Numbered from the stretch's first letter, positions 19,468 to 31,876 are shown. The stretch: DNA of 64,000 bases from Smallanthus sonchifolius (GCA_023525975.1 CM042034.1:62260279-62324278), one strand, 5' to 3'. Numbers and translations: made by a program. The notes: a model not told the origin generated them from the letters alone.

Positions 19468-22400
19468 TTACATGTGGCTGACTATCCTTTCAACCTCATA
19501 GCCTCTTGGATCCTTGCTGGGATTGTTCAGTGGAAGTTCAGACAGAATCTTGATGTCTTTGTGTGGCATTTTGTAGATTGCTTTGCTTGAACATCTCATC
19601 TGCTGCTTCTTTACATCAATCAGAGTGAACTCATACAAATCAGCATTGTAGGACCAAGATACAAATGGAGAGTGGGACTTGAGTGGTTTGATATCCATGA
19701 CTACATCTTTGCTAGGGTTGAAGTAATGTCTGATTGCTAGCTTAAGATGTTTCCCTCTCTCATTTGCAGGCTCATGAGCTTCACCCAGCTTCAAAATTCT
19801 TCTTAGGTCTGAATCTGGTAGTTGCAGAACTTCATCAACAGACTTGTATGTAGATCTTCTTCTTTCAGTTCTCCCCCTGAAGATCTCAAACCTTTGATCC
19901 TGTGGATTGTAGACCCATTCAACTATGTTTCTTGAGTCTTCAGGTTCAGATGAGGATTTGGATTTCTTTAAGGGAGGTTGTTGATGAGTGGGAGCTGGGT
20001 GGGATGTTTTGGACTTGTTGGGTGGAGGAGTGGACGGTTTGGGGAGGAGAGTGGAAGGATGATGGACTGAGGAAGAGGTAGGTGAGGGAGAAGGCTTGGG
20101 TTTCTTTGTCTTTGGTTTTTCTTCTTTTTTGATAAGTATCCTTTTCTTGGAGCCTTTCTTCCCTAGTCTTTCTTCCTCATCCTTTTTAACTTTGAAGTAG
20201 AGGGCTTGCAGGTTCATGAAATTCATGGGACCTAGCCTCTTTCCACTATCTCCTCTAGCCTTAAGGAAGTCAATCATGACCTTCCTTTCTTCATGGGTTC
20301 TTTTATTCAGTGCAATGGTCTTCTTGGACTATAGCTTGGCTTTTTCTTCTTCTTCAGCCTTTTTCTTGCTAGCCAATTGACCCTGCTGACCCATGAAGGC
20401 TCTGTAGACTTCTTTAGTTGATAGTTTCTCAAGGTAGTCTGCATCCTCACCTTGAGAGACTAGAGTCTTTACCCACTCCTCCCTCATTTCTTTAGCTAGT
20501 TCAGAATCGGTTATTCTGAACTTAGCTTCTTCTTTCTTCTTTTTCTCCAATTATTTCTCCTCTTTATTGAACTGTTCCTGTAGTTGACGAGCAAGAGCTG
20601 CATCTTCTTCAATCTGTTCAACTGCAGGAATCTTTCTTTTCAGCTCATCCAGCTGTCTAGCATACAGCTGGATGGTTTGTTCTCTTAGGAGAATGGCTGT
20701 TTTTCTTTCTTGAGCCTTTTTCATGTCAGCCATCTCCTTTTCTTCTCTTTTTCTTCTTTTCTCTTTTGTCTCTCTTTTCTCTTTTTGCAACCTCTCTTCA
20801 TCTTCATCAGTCATGATTCCCTTTCCTTTGTTAACATTGGATGCCTCTGCTCTGGCTTCACTGATCACAGCAACAGCTGATTGTTGTGCTGTTGGGATCT
20901 CTGCCTCGGCTTCATTGGCAAGTTGAGGGATTGACAAGGGATGATCACTTTCTTCATCAAGTTGATACTCAGGACCTTCTATTTCCCTCAGTTGATCCCT
21001 AAGAGAAGATCTTGTGCCAGATGCTGCAGATGTGGCTTCAACTTGTGGAGTATCTGAGTTGGAGTCAGCATCAGAAGTTGACACAGACTCTTCCTGAGGA
21101 ATCAGTCCTTCTTCTTCAAGATGGGCTCTGACAGTAGCTATCATTGCCTGTCTTTCAAGTGAGTTGACATTGCAGATGTTTGCCCTGAGATGAAAAATCT
21201 TGAATAGGAAGTCTGAGGGCAGCTGAAGGATGTTCCTGGTGTTGATGATGAGAGAGGAGCCGTTGCTGAGCAGAAGAGTGTGGTCAAGGGACTTAGTGCT
21301 CACCCAACCTAGCACGTCCAAGTCCTTGACCAGGAAGGCATACAGGAATCTTTGAAGGCCCAGAACTTCTTCTTCAGGGAGAAGACTGCTCCTTGTTATT
21401 TCAAGATTGCTAGGAGTCGGTCTCCTTTCTGCGGCCGCCGAGGATTCAGGATAAGCTACCCGATGTGCTGCTTGTAGGAATCTTTGGAACCTGGGTAGAT
21501 TATCCTCCATCAGGTCATGGAACCTGCCAATGGCAAGTTCTGCTGAGAGATCTGTTGAGGTGTTGATACAGTTAGTTAAATGCAGATGTAGGACTTGGAG
21601 GGCATTGAGAGAGTTCCAGTTCAGCTCTTCTACTCCGCTGAACTCCCATCCAATCCAAAACCTCTCAGCTGATCCATCATACCCCCAAGCTAGAATGGAG
21701 TCAAATTCTAGCTTCTTTGATGATCTGAGTAGTTGGGGGGTAGAGGATTGACCAATGATGGTTGCTGCTTCAGGGATGATGCTGAATGGTGTATTTGGTT
21801 GTTCTGTGTCTTCAGTACCATTCAGCATTTCATCGACAGCCCTGACGACCAACTTCCAGTCTTCAGATTTCTCTTCGTCTTCGTTATCTGTGGCTGGCAA
21901 GTCATGAATTTGTACAAAAGCCGGCTTGAATAGTGAACTTTGAAGTACAACCTGCTCTTGAATCCAGTCGTCAAGACTGTCTGTATCTTCTTCCATAGAG
22001 ACCATCTCCCCCTTTTTGGTTGCATCAGTAGACAGGTAAGCATCAGTTTGGGTGCCTACTGATACGAGAGAGGGAGTGGCTAAAGTTGGGCATTGATGGG
22101 CTTCATGCATAGAGACTTGGTGTCTTAGTTTGGACACTTTAGCCTCTAGCATAGCCACCCTGGCCGTCAATTCCAAGTTATGAAGTTTCAGTCTGTCCTC
22201 ATCCACAGTTGTGGAATCCTTGGACCCAGATGGGGCCGTAGGTCGAGCCTCAGCATCCCCATCACCCGTGGTTTCTTGGCGCCTGGGATTCCTCTCAGTG
22301 AGGGTAGTTTCCAAGGAAACACCCTCACCATGAGTTGCCATGGTTGAGGTCTTAAAGATGTTGTCACTGTCCTCCTGGTCATTTGATGGACCAGCAGTAG

Positions 22401-23751
22401 TGACAGCCTCGTCCACATCCACTCTTTCATTACTCCTAGAGTGGACCTTCAAGGGTGAAGAACTGGGGTTGGGTGTTTCGGAAGCAAGACCAATCAGTAC
22501 CTCCTTGATAGTGGTAGTTGGAGAAGGTACATCACTTTGGTCAGGTTTCTCCACACTTAAGTTCAAAGAAGATAGGTATGGCTCAAAGGGCTGTTCTATG
22601 GATCCGGGAAGTGATCCTAATCCTAATAGAGAGACTTCCGAAGTAGTCTCCCTAGAAATGTGGCTTTCCCTTATGATATTCTCACTAGAATGTTGTGATT
22701 CTGAGTGAGGGATGTTGGCTTGGGTTTGGGCCTTGGAGGCAAGAGAAGAAGGAGTTCTCTTGCCCCTCTTCCTTGTATACTTGGCTGCAACCGGGGCCCT
22801 GTGTTCCGGTTGAGCAATCAAACTGTGGGTGAGTAATGTATGTGCCTGTGCATCCTCAGTAGAATGCACAGGGGTTCGATCAAGGGAAATAGTAGTTTGA
22901 GTTTGTGGTAGTGAGGTGGAGGGTGTGGGATCAGTATCAGCTGGGTTTGCTGAACTGTCACCCTGGGCACTTTGCGTGTTCAACATTGTAGACAACAATG
23001 GAACATCGGCCCCTGAGAACTTTGATGAAACTGTTCTCATACTTTGAAAAATGTTGTTCTTATATCCTAGAATTGAGTAGATTCTTGCAGTTTTTGAAAG
23101 ATCTTGGTGCTCAATGTTGAACACTTCCTGCAAGAATCTTGGGTACATGAAGAACTGTGATTTCACCCCTTCTTGAAGGTTGTATCTCAAACCGTCAAGA
23201 ATGAGATGGGAAAAGTTGAAACCCGCCCCAGTTATCATACCGTGAATTGCCGACGCAAGTCCGGAGCTAAGTTGGTTCCAGCCACTCCTTTTCTGGGATA
23301 TGCATTGGAGAAGAGTGTGGCAAAGATACTTCCATTTGGGACCCATGAGTGCCTTCTCTATCGTATACTCTGTTTGATTCCCTGTGTACCCTATGAATAC
23401 AAAGGTCCTCATGTATACGTCTCTGGGGTAAGAGATGGCGTCCCCTTCATCTTGAAGCTTGAGGTGTTGGCAGAGCTTTGCTTCAGTGATAATCATCTCC
23501 TTACCGTCTACTGTGCCACTGATTTGGGGAGTGCCCTGGTCAGTAGAATATGCGGCTGAGCTCCAAAAATCTTCCATGTGGGAAGTATAGATGGTTGGGT
23601 TGACTGTTAGGGCATGGTGGATTTTGGACCGACAAAGGAAGTCGATCATATCATCGAATCCTTCGGATTTCTTGCCCTTTATTAGGCATGCAGTGAGGTT
23701 GTGATATGGGGAAAACTTGTCGTTTGGGTTGTTTATGTCTGCGCCTGCCAT
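19468..23751 (-). pseudogene. Sirevirus extra ORF (env-like position), two in-frame stops
   Basis: One frame of 1428 codons runs from the ATG at 23751 to 19468, broken only by TAA at 20551-20553 and TAG at 20329-20331. The N-terminal 230 or so residues look like a folded, conserved domain (ending near FMYPRFLQEVF). A Ser/Thr/Pro-rich linker follows, then a short coiled coil, a second folded region, and a strongly charged Lys/Glu coiled coil just before the first stop. The C-terminal part after the second stop has a Pro-rich tract and a basic end. I see no signal peptide or clear membrane span, so the position fits an env-like ORF but the sequence does not. Related proteins are common in Asteraceae retroelements. 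Their function is unknown. Confidence 0.8.
22004..22018 (-). promoter_or_regulatory. Second polypurine-tract-like site inside the extra ORF
   Basis: On - it reads AAAAAGGGGGAGATG, a better purine tract than the one at the LTR and about 2.6 kb from it. Additional purine tracts have been reported in Sireviruses. Use here is an inference. Confidence 0.35.
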
Positions 23752-24379
23752 TGTTATGGATTTGGAGGGAAGAGGAAAGGGTGTTTGAATGGTGGTTAAT
23801 TATTTAGGGCTTTGAATGTTGTGGGGACGGGAGAGAAAGTGATGGGAGGTAGGTTTGAAATTGAATATGAAGAGGTTGTGGGAAAGTTTGAGATTGTGAT
23901 ATAACGGCAGACGAAGAAAAAGCAACTTTACTTGTACAGTACAACCTGTTTCACTTTTCATTGTTACAGCTGTAAACCACTCGAGCAGTCATGGTAAAGA
24001 CTGACGATATTTACTTTTACAGCGGGTAAAAGTTAATTTAGACTTGTTTTACCCATCAGCAGCAAACTTGGTTGCTGCGGATAGTGAAGTCTTTCAGCAG
24101 CAGATTTGGTAGCTGCTGACTGTTGTATTCATTCCGCAGCAAAAGGGTTACTGTTGACCGTCTTAAAGCTATCCGCAGGAAACTTGTTCCTGCTGATAAC
24201 TTAAAGCGATCAGTAGCAAAGGCTTTGCTGCTGAAGAGAAAATCTGTCAGCAGTGAAAAAAGTGTTGCTGACTATAACCTTTTATTAAGAACAAAAACAT
24301 AGACATATTTACAAGGAAAGATAAAAATTAGAGACATGTCCTATTCAAAGTTCATCATGCCAATTGATTTAACTAGATA
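23752..24379 (-). other. Spacer between pol and extra ORF, with dispersed palindrome half-sites
   Basis: This 628-base non-coding spacer lies between the pol stop and the extra-ORF ATG. At 24054-24275 it holds many TCAGCAGCA and TGCTGCTGA half-sites that can pair locally, for example around AAACTTGG. These are the same cores as in the LTR palindromes. A promoter or splice acceptor for the extra ORF would be expected here but none was identified. Confidence 0.7.
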
Positions 24380-24561
24380 TCAAAATCTTGCTTCATCAAC
24401 ATATTGCTCATTTGTGTGAACCTTGGATAGGATAATTCTCTTTTTCTCAGCTTGATCCCTGATAAAGTGATACCTGATGTCGATGTGCTTAGTCTTGGAG
24501 TGCTGCACTGGATTATTCGTGATAGAGATAGCACTCATGTTGTCAATGTGAATTGGAGTCT
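24380..24561 (-). pseudogene. End of Sirevirus RNase H, separated by Gypsy-B
   Basis: These 60 codons continue the RNase H frame broken at 33469. They begin with the PIHIDN region that carries a catalytic Asp, include the SKTKHID motif, and end at a TGA at 24380 after DEARF. Joining the two sides across Gypsy-B and one copy of AGTCT keeps the reading frame. Confidence 0.9.
24557..24561. repeat. Gypsy-B target-site duplication, left
   Basis: AGTCT matches 33469-33473 exactly on the other side of Gypsy-B. Five bases is the usual length for Ty3/gypsy integrase. Confidence 0.93.
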
Positions 24562-25867
24562 TGTAAGGCCCCTTTCCCGGGTGACCTCACTTGTTGGATT
24601 TACTCATAAACATAGCCATAAATACTGAACTTAAATTAAAAACATTCATCATTCAATTACATTACATAACAGCGGAAGTCTTTACAAATAAATCATAACA
24701 TTGTTCTAAGACATATAAAACAAAAGTGGGATGTCAGTCTCGTGCCGAGTAACCTTCACGCCATCGCACGACCTTTTCTTCCTTTACCTGAAATGTATAC
24801 TAAAAGTCAGCTAACGCTGGTGAGTTCTAGTTTAATGCGATTTGATATAAACATTCTTTTCTTTACCTTATAAGTATGCATTACTGTATAGTCATTCATA
24901 TAAATACGTATTCATAACTTTTGCCTTTCTTTTATCTTTCTTTTCTGTATTTTTGTGATTTCATATATATATATATATATATGCATTCACCCTTTTCTTT
25001 CTTTTCTTTCTTTTCTTTCTTTCTTTAATTTCATGGGTCATACTCTATAAGGGTGATCAACCCGTCATTTGCTTACGAATGTCACAAAGACAATCGCCGC
25101 GGTCCATCGTCATGGCCCGCCTATACTTACAACCGTCCGGCAACTAGTGCCGTCCGTCATTTTATTCTTACAACCGTCCGGCAACCTTTGTCCGTCCGTC
25201 ATGACTTACAACCGTCCTACCGTCGTAGGCCGTAATTCGCCCGTCTACCCGAAGGTATCCGTTTCCCATGCGACTATTATTTATACAACCGTTCTACTAT
25301 AATATACCAATTGCTTCGACCGTCCATTAATGGCATTCGTACGTCCTAGCTGATGAAGGAACGCACTTGTCCCGGTTGTAAAATAATCACATGGTCGTCC
25401 GTCTACCGAAGTAGCCGTTATCATCGAAGCGTCCATAACATTTTCTGTACTTGGCAAGCAATATATACATGGATATAAAGCAGGATTTCATTCTTTCATA
25501 TTGTGTTATACTTTCATTCATTCTTTATAATCATGCTTTTCATTCTTTATTCATAATTTCTCTTTCATGTATAGGTATATATATATATATACTTGTATAA
25601 CACATATGATCACATTGACATTCATAACATTTATTCACTTAGTGTATACATCTCAGCCCCAAAACATTTGAAAACATTTACACATAACATAGAAGGGGCA
25701 CATAGAACTCACCTGATGGGCTACTCTAAGTTGTCCTAGACAAAGGTCCAACAGGGTCACTTTCGATCTGGATTAGGTAGTTAAATACACATTAGACCCA
25801 ACCCCGACTTTAATGGTTTAATCATTCTAAACTTACTGACTTTACTTAACCAACCTGCTGCCTGCTG

Positions 25868-26008
25868 CCTGCGCACTTAGTAAGTGCGCAGGGACTTGCT
25901 CTTGCGCACTTGGCAAGTGCGCAGGAGCCTTCCTCCTGCGTAGTCTGCATCCTGTGTACTTGGTAAGTACGCAGGGATTCCCTCCTGCGCACTTGGTAAG
26001 TGCGCAGG
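25868..26008 (-). repeat. Palindrome array in Gypsy-B 3' LTR, four full units and one broken
   Basis: Units are palindromes of GCGCACTT and AAGTGCGC with a 3-base spacer, spaced about 33 bp apart. Between units two and four the sequence shows a remnant (TGCGTAGTCTG) where the right LTR has a full unit. The array lies 504-644 bases from the LTR 5' end. Confidence 0.92.
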
Positions 26009-26384
26009 ACTTGGTTCTTGGACCAAAAATCCGAAGTTCTTGCATGCAAACCCGATCGTGCCAATCTTACAATTTTCTTTGATCAAAACATGCGGTTTTC
26101 GTTCTAGATGTTATTTCTAAGCTTATTATCAAGTTTCATCCGTAAAAACATCATCTATTTAGCTAAAACTCGAGAAACCCCAAAATGAACAAAAACTCAG
26201 ATTATGTATGAATCATTACCTGGATTGAAGTTTTGATTCGGAGGTTTTGCTCACGAGCTCAGCTGTAACGTGCTCCTCTAATCTCGTGACGATTCGTCGA
26301 CTTTCTCTCTCTAGACCCGGGCTCCCTTTCTCTCTCTAGAATTGGTGAAATGGAGGTGAAATGGTCAAATGGGCTGTCTTGCCC

Positions 26385-26392
26385 CTTTTATA
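26385..26392 (-). promoter_or_regulatory. TATA box of Gypsy-B 3' LTR
   Basis: On - it reads TATAAAAG, about 120 bp into the LTR and close to the position of the Gypsy-A TATA box. The copy in the 5' LTR lies near 33341-33348. Confidence 0.65.
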
Positions 26393-26512
26393 CCTGGGCT
26401 TCCCTCGGCCCGTTAGAGTCGAGCCCAAGCCCATACGTCTTTCTTTCGCTTTATGACGTTTAAATCCTCATCGTATTATTATTTACTTATTTACTATTTT
26501 CGGGATGTTACA

Positions 26513-26533
26513 AGTCTACCCTCCTTAAAGAGG
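26513..26533 (-). promoter_or_regulatory. Gypsy-B polypurine tract
   Basis: On - it reads TTTAAGGAGGGTAGACT, directly before the 3' LTR and after the pol stop at 26552. Confidence 0.8.
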
Positions 26534-26551
26534 TTTCGTCCTCGAAACTGT

Positions 26552-29500
26552 TTATACGTCAAACAATTGAGGGTATAGTCCCCTCATCTCGTCTTCTTTT
26601 TCCCATGTAGCTTCCGACCCTTTTCTGTGCTTCCATTGTATTTTGACTAAAGGGATCGACTTATTGCGTAGTCACTTTTCAGCTCGATCAAGGATGGCTA
26701 TTGGTTCCTCTACATAATTTAGGCTGTTATCCACCTCGATCTCGTCGTAAGGTATGTAAGCTGTGTCATCGGCTAGGCATTTACGTAAGTTAGACACGTG
26801 GAACGTAGGGTGTATTCCACTAAGCTCAACGGGTAGGTCGAGTCTGTAAGCAACTTGACCCACTCTTGCTAAAATCTTGAAAGGTCCGACAAACCTTGGA
26901 CTCAGTTTGCCACGCTTCCTGAATCGGATGATTCCTTTCCACGGTGATACCTTTAACAGTACCATGTCCCCTACCTGAAACTCTAAATCCCTTCTTCTCT
27001 TGTCCGCGTATGATTTCTGCCTGTCCTTTGCGGCTTTCATTCGAGCTTTGATTTGATCAAATTTCTCTGAAGTAGCTTTGACCACTTCGAGACTTGCAAA
27101 ATCTTTCTGTCCAATTTCCCCCCAACAAACTGGGGTCCTACATTTCCTCCCATACAACATTTCAAACGGCGGCATGCCAATAGTTGTGTGATAGCTGTTG
27201 TTATATGAAAATTCTGCCAATGGTAGATGGCGGTCCCAACTCCCACCGAAGTCAATGATACAGGCCCGGAGCATGTCCTCCAAGGTCTGAATGGTCCTTT
27301 CCGATTGTCCATCGGTTTGAGGGTGGTAAGCGGTGCTGATGTTTAGTCTAGTGCCCATTGCTTCATTGAATTTCTTCCAAAACCTTGATGCGAATCTAGT
27401 ATCCCTGTCAGACACAATTGACAGCGGCATACCATGTCTGCTCACAGTCTCCTTGATAAATACTTCTGCTAGTCTTTCTGACGAAGAAGACTCACGTATA
27501 GGCAAGAAGTGAGCACTTTTCGTCAAACGGTCGACGATCACCCAAATGGTATCATTGCCTTTAGCTGTTCGCGGTAGCTTGGTAATGAAGTCCATCGTGA
27601 TCTCTTCCCACTTCCATTCCGGTATTGGTAGAGGTTGCATTTTACCGCATGGTTTCTGGTACTCGGCCTTAACTAGAGAACACGTTAGGCACTTGCTCAC
27701 GTATTCTGTCACATCATTCTTCATGCCAGGCCACCAGTATTCTTTCTTCAAGTCTTGATACATTTTGTTTGTCCCGGGGTGGATAGAATAACGAGACTTA
27801 TGGGCCTCATCGAGTATTTTGGCTCTAAGCTCGCCAATCTTAGGTATCCACATTCGGCCAAACCTAGTTCGTACACCGTATGTATTTGCACTTAAGTTCC
27901 CTTGTTGCCCTACTATTCTTTCCCGTTTTATATTTCTTTCTAATAGTGCTTCATCTTGTGCCTTTGATATTTCGCCCATCAAATCTGGCGTTATTATTAG
28001 CTGACACGCTTTGATTCGGATAGGTGCCGATTCTTCCTTTCTACTTAAAGCGTCAGCTACTACGTTTGCCTTGCCTGGATGGTACAATATCTCACAGTCA
28101 TAGTCCTTCAGCAGCTCTAACCACCTCCTTTGCCTCATGTTTAATTCCTTTTGCTCGAAGAAGTACTTCAGGCTTTTGTGATCGGAGTAGATGGTGCATT
28201 TAACTCCATACAAATAGTGCCTCCATATTTTCAACGCAAAAACCACTGCTGCTAACTCTAGATCGTGCGTTGGGTAGTTAACCTCGTGAATCTTTAGTTG
28301 CCGTGAGGCACAAGCAATTACCTTTCCTCGTTGCATAAGTACACAACCCAAACCCTGCCCCGAAGCGTCAGAGTAGACTACCAAGTCTTCATTTCCCTCA
28401 GGTAGTGTTAAGACTGGAGCTTGAGTTAATCGTGTCTTAAGTTCCTCAAACGCGTTGTTTTGGGTTTGACTCCATTCATATTTCACTTCTTTCCGTGTCA
28501 GTTTAGTTAGTGGCGAGGCTATCCTTGAGAAATCTTGAATGAACCTTCGATAGTAGCCTGCCAATCCAAGAAAACTTCGTATCTCTGTTGGTGTCTTTGG
28601 GATGTTCCATTCCTTTACTGTTTCTATCTTTGCAGGATCTACCATGATGTCGTTTGGGTTTATCACATGACCTAGGAATTGGACTTCCCTAAGCCAGAAC
28701 GCGCATTTGGAGAATTTCGCGTACAACTTCTCCTGCTTTAACACTTCCAGAACTTCTCTTAGGTGACAGTGGTGATCACCCTCGTTTTTCGAATATATCA
28801 GTATGTCGTCTATAAAAACTATCACTGATCGATCCAACATGGGTCGACACACTCTATTCATCAAATCCATGAACGCTGCTGGTGCGTTAGTTAATCCGAA
28901 GGACATCACGAGAAACTCATAATGCCCATAACGCGTGCAAAACGCGGTCTTTGGTACGTCTTCTTTCCTTACTTTCAACTGATGGTAACCCGACCTAAGA
29001 TCGATCTTTGAGAACCAACTCGCACCTTGCAGTTGATCAAAAAGGTCGTCTATTCTAGGCAATGGGTATTTGTTCTTTACTGTCCTCTTGTTCAGTTCGC
29101 GGTAGTCAATGCACATGCGCATGCTGCCGTCTTTCTTCTTTACGAATAGTACCGGAGCGCCCCATGGTGAGATGCTCGGTCTAATAAATCCCTTTTCCTG
29201 TTAATTCTTGTAGTTGAGACATCAATTCTTTCATTTCTGACGGAGCCAATCGGTAGGGGGCTTTGGCAACGGGCTCAGCTCCTGGCAGTAAATCAATCTG
29301 AAATTCTATTTCCCGATCGGGTGGTAACCCAGGTAGATCCTCAGGGAATACTTCCGGAAAGTTGCACACCACGGGTACATTCTTGAGTTCATTCATTTTC
29401 GTTCTATCATCAATAACATATGCTAGATAAGCTTCGCAACCGCGCCTCATGTAACTTTCGGCCTTGATCATCGAGATGATGTTCGGCATCGAGCAATTCC

Positions 29501-31127
29501 AATCCTCATAAACCGTAATTGGACTGCCGCTAGGAGCTTTGAGGTGTATCCTCTTACGTTTACATATGATTTGGGCTTCGTTGGCAGCTAGCCAATCCAT
29601 GCCCAATACTATATCGAATTCTCCTAAGGTGAGAAGGAATAATCTAGAAGGAAACTTATGACCCTCTATTTCTATGATGCAATCCTCTGTTACTTGGAAT
29701 ACTGCCGAATTTTTACCAACGGCAGTTTGTACGCTAAAGGCCTTTACTATGGTGTTGATAGTGCAATCTAGTTTACGACTAAATGCATTGGATATAAAAC
29801 TTTTACTAGCACCAGAGTCAAATAAAATAGCAGCATTTTCATCATTTACTAGAAACGTACCTGACACAACATCAGGGTTTCCTCTTGCTTCTTCTTCAGT
29901 TAGTGCATAGGCTCGAATCCTAGCCTTTGGCTGTTCCTTTTCAGCTTCCTTTTCCCTTCCCGCACCGGATTATCTAGTTTTTCTGCAATCCCTAGTCAGG
30001 TGACCAAACAGTCCACATCCTTGACATTTAGTGTCTCTTAAGCAGTCACGAGAATAGTGTCCCGCCTTCCCACACCTGTAACAGGTGGTAGTGCCGACCC
30101 GGCACTCGCCAAAATGTTGTCTTCCACATTTCTTGCAGGCTTCATAGTTATCCGACCTTGGTTTCTTAATTTCAGTTGTTACGTTCCCTCTTCCGGTGCC
30201 TCTAGACGGGTTCTCCCACTTTCTCTTTTGGGTTTCTGTTGGTGGGTCCTCATTGGCATAATCGTCGTAGACGATTCCGCTCAGATTCACTACCGACTCG
30301 AAGGTCGAGGGTAGGTTGGCTTTCACGTGGACACGGACCCTTTGAGGTAGGCCCTTCACATAATACTTGATCATTCGCTCTTCTGTCTCCACCAGGTGGG
30401 GTACCAGCTGTGCCAACTCATTGAATCTACAAGTATACTGGCGGTGTGTCTTGTTGCCAGCCTTAAGGTTTAGGAATTCATTTTCCACTCGAACAATTTC
30501 GTTCTGGGGACAGAACTTTTGAATTACCAGCTTTTTCAGTTCTTCCCATGTCATTCTTGCAAGAGCGTTTGGGGACTTTGTCCTCTGGATGTTCCTCCAC
30601 CAACCTAGGGCCTCATTGGTGAAAGAATGAGCAACATATTTAACAGCCTGGTCTGGTCGACACTCGCTGATGTTGATTACAGCACTCATCCTCTCAATCC
30701 ATTCAAGCGTTGCCACTGAATCTTTGCTCCCATCGAACTTGGGTGGGTCTCCGTCCTTGAAACCTTTGTAAGTGCACCCACGATTGCTCGATCCTATCTT
30801 TATTTCATCCCCATCACTATCATATACTTTCTCTTCATTGTCTCCTTCATCATCCTCTTTACTTTTCTTTAATGCCTCGGATAGTAGATCGGGCAATACC
30901 TTCTTCAAAGTGAGCACGACTTCACGGGCAATAGCATCCCTGACTTCAGGTTCCAACTGTATAGGCCCTGGACTGTTGTTCCCAGTTGGTGTCACATCTG
31001 TTTCGTGCACACTCTCAGTGCGTTCTGCGTGCACACTCTCTTCCTCTTCCTGTCTTTGTTTCAATGGAGGTCTACCTACTCGGCCAGTGCGACCGCCTCG
31101 GCGTCCCGTTCTTCCTCCACCAGCCAT
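26552..31127 (-). pseudogene. Gag-Pol of Gypsy-B, broken by two stops and a frameshift
   Basis: It starts at the ATG at 31127 (MAGGGRTGRRGG). Gag has CCHC knuckles near its end (CYRCGKAGHYSRDC and CQGCGLFGHLTRDC). Then come TAA at 29970-29972, protease with DSGAS, a one-base frameshift near 29190 at the start of reverse transcriptase, and reverse transcriptase with FIDD, RNase H and integrase with all key motifs (HHCC and the MDF, SDRD and E region). TGA at 26672-26674 then cuts off the chromodomain, which continues in frame to a TAA at 26552. Both stops could come from C-to-T changes. Size and order match Gypsy-A. Confidence 0.93.
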
Positions 31128-31465
31128 AATCCTTAATTTCCTGATAGTTATAAAGGGAATACATCAATGTCATTTCTTCAGATCATAGTTTGGAACAGTA
31201 CGAGCAAGGTAAATTCTTAATTACAGTGACCGGTTTGTGATTACTAATTTACATTGCTTTTCGGGTTCAAAACTCTTCAAATCAGTCATGGCATTAACAT
31301 CTATTTGTTCTAAGTTATGGTATCTATTCTTATGCAAGAGCATTAACTTTATTCTTACTTACCGTGCTGGCGTTAGCGTTGGTTACCCATACTGACATCC
31401 GTGCGTTGGTCCCATAATCAGTTTGAGTCTAGACATTTAGGGATGTCTAAATCTCTCAAACTATT
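31128..31465 (-). other. Gypsy-B leader with candidate intron 31362-31141
   Basis: On - a short upstream frame starts at 31415 (ATGGGACC, as in Gypsy-A) and ends after ten codons. A consensus donor G/GTAAGT lies at 31362, and an acceptor ATCAG ends at 31141, 13 bases before the gag ATG. Splicing is not proven. Confidence 0.4.
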
Positions 31466-31477
31466 GCTCTGATACCA
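31466..31477 (-). promoter_or_regulatory. Gypsy-B primer-binding site (initiator tRNA-Met)
   Basis: On - it reads TGGTATCAGAGC, three bases inside the 5' LTR. Confidence 0.93.
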
Positions 31478-31480
31478 ACT

Positions 31481-31876
31481 TGTAAGGCCCCTTTCCCGGG
31501 TGACCTCACTTGTTGGATTTACTCATAAACATAGCCATAAATACTGAACTTAAATTAAAAACATTCATCATTCAATTACATTACATAACAGCGGAAGTCT
31601 TTACAAATAAATCATAACATTGTTCTAAGACATATAAAACAAAAGTGGGATGTCAGTCTCGTGCCGAGTAACCTTCACGCCATCGCACGACCTTTTCTTC
31701 CTTTACCTGAAATGTATACTAAAAGTCAGCTAACGCTGGTGAGTTCTAGTTTAATGCGATTTGATATAAACATTCTTTTCTTTACTTTATAAGTATGCAT
31801 TACTGTATAGTCATTCATATAAATACGTATTCATAACTTTTGCCTTTCTTTTATCTTTCTTTTCTGTATTTTTGTG

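Larger units (their letters stand above)
24562..26512 (-). repeat. Gypsy-B 3' LTR
   Basis: On + it runs from TGTAAGGCCCC to GGGATGTTACA. It contains the TATA box at 26385-26392, a candidate donor CAG/GTAATG at 26219, a palindrome array at 25868-26008, and a CCGTCCG-rich repeat area near 25090-25430. It differs from the right LTR (1988 bp) mainly by a shorter (TA)n tract and one missing palindrome unit. Confidence 0.95.

Noticed and set aside
25842..26086. Overlapping frames with repeated AHLPSAQE/YQVRR peptides in the Gypsy-B LTR
   Set aside because: They are products of the palindrome array and are not conserved as a protein between the two LTRs.
26513..26517. AGTCT beside the 3' LTR inside Gypsy-B as an extra target duplication
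   Set aside because: It is part of the purine-tract junction (GGGTAGACT on -) and matches the real duplication by chance. The real pair is at 24557 and 33469.
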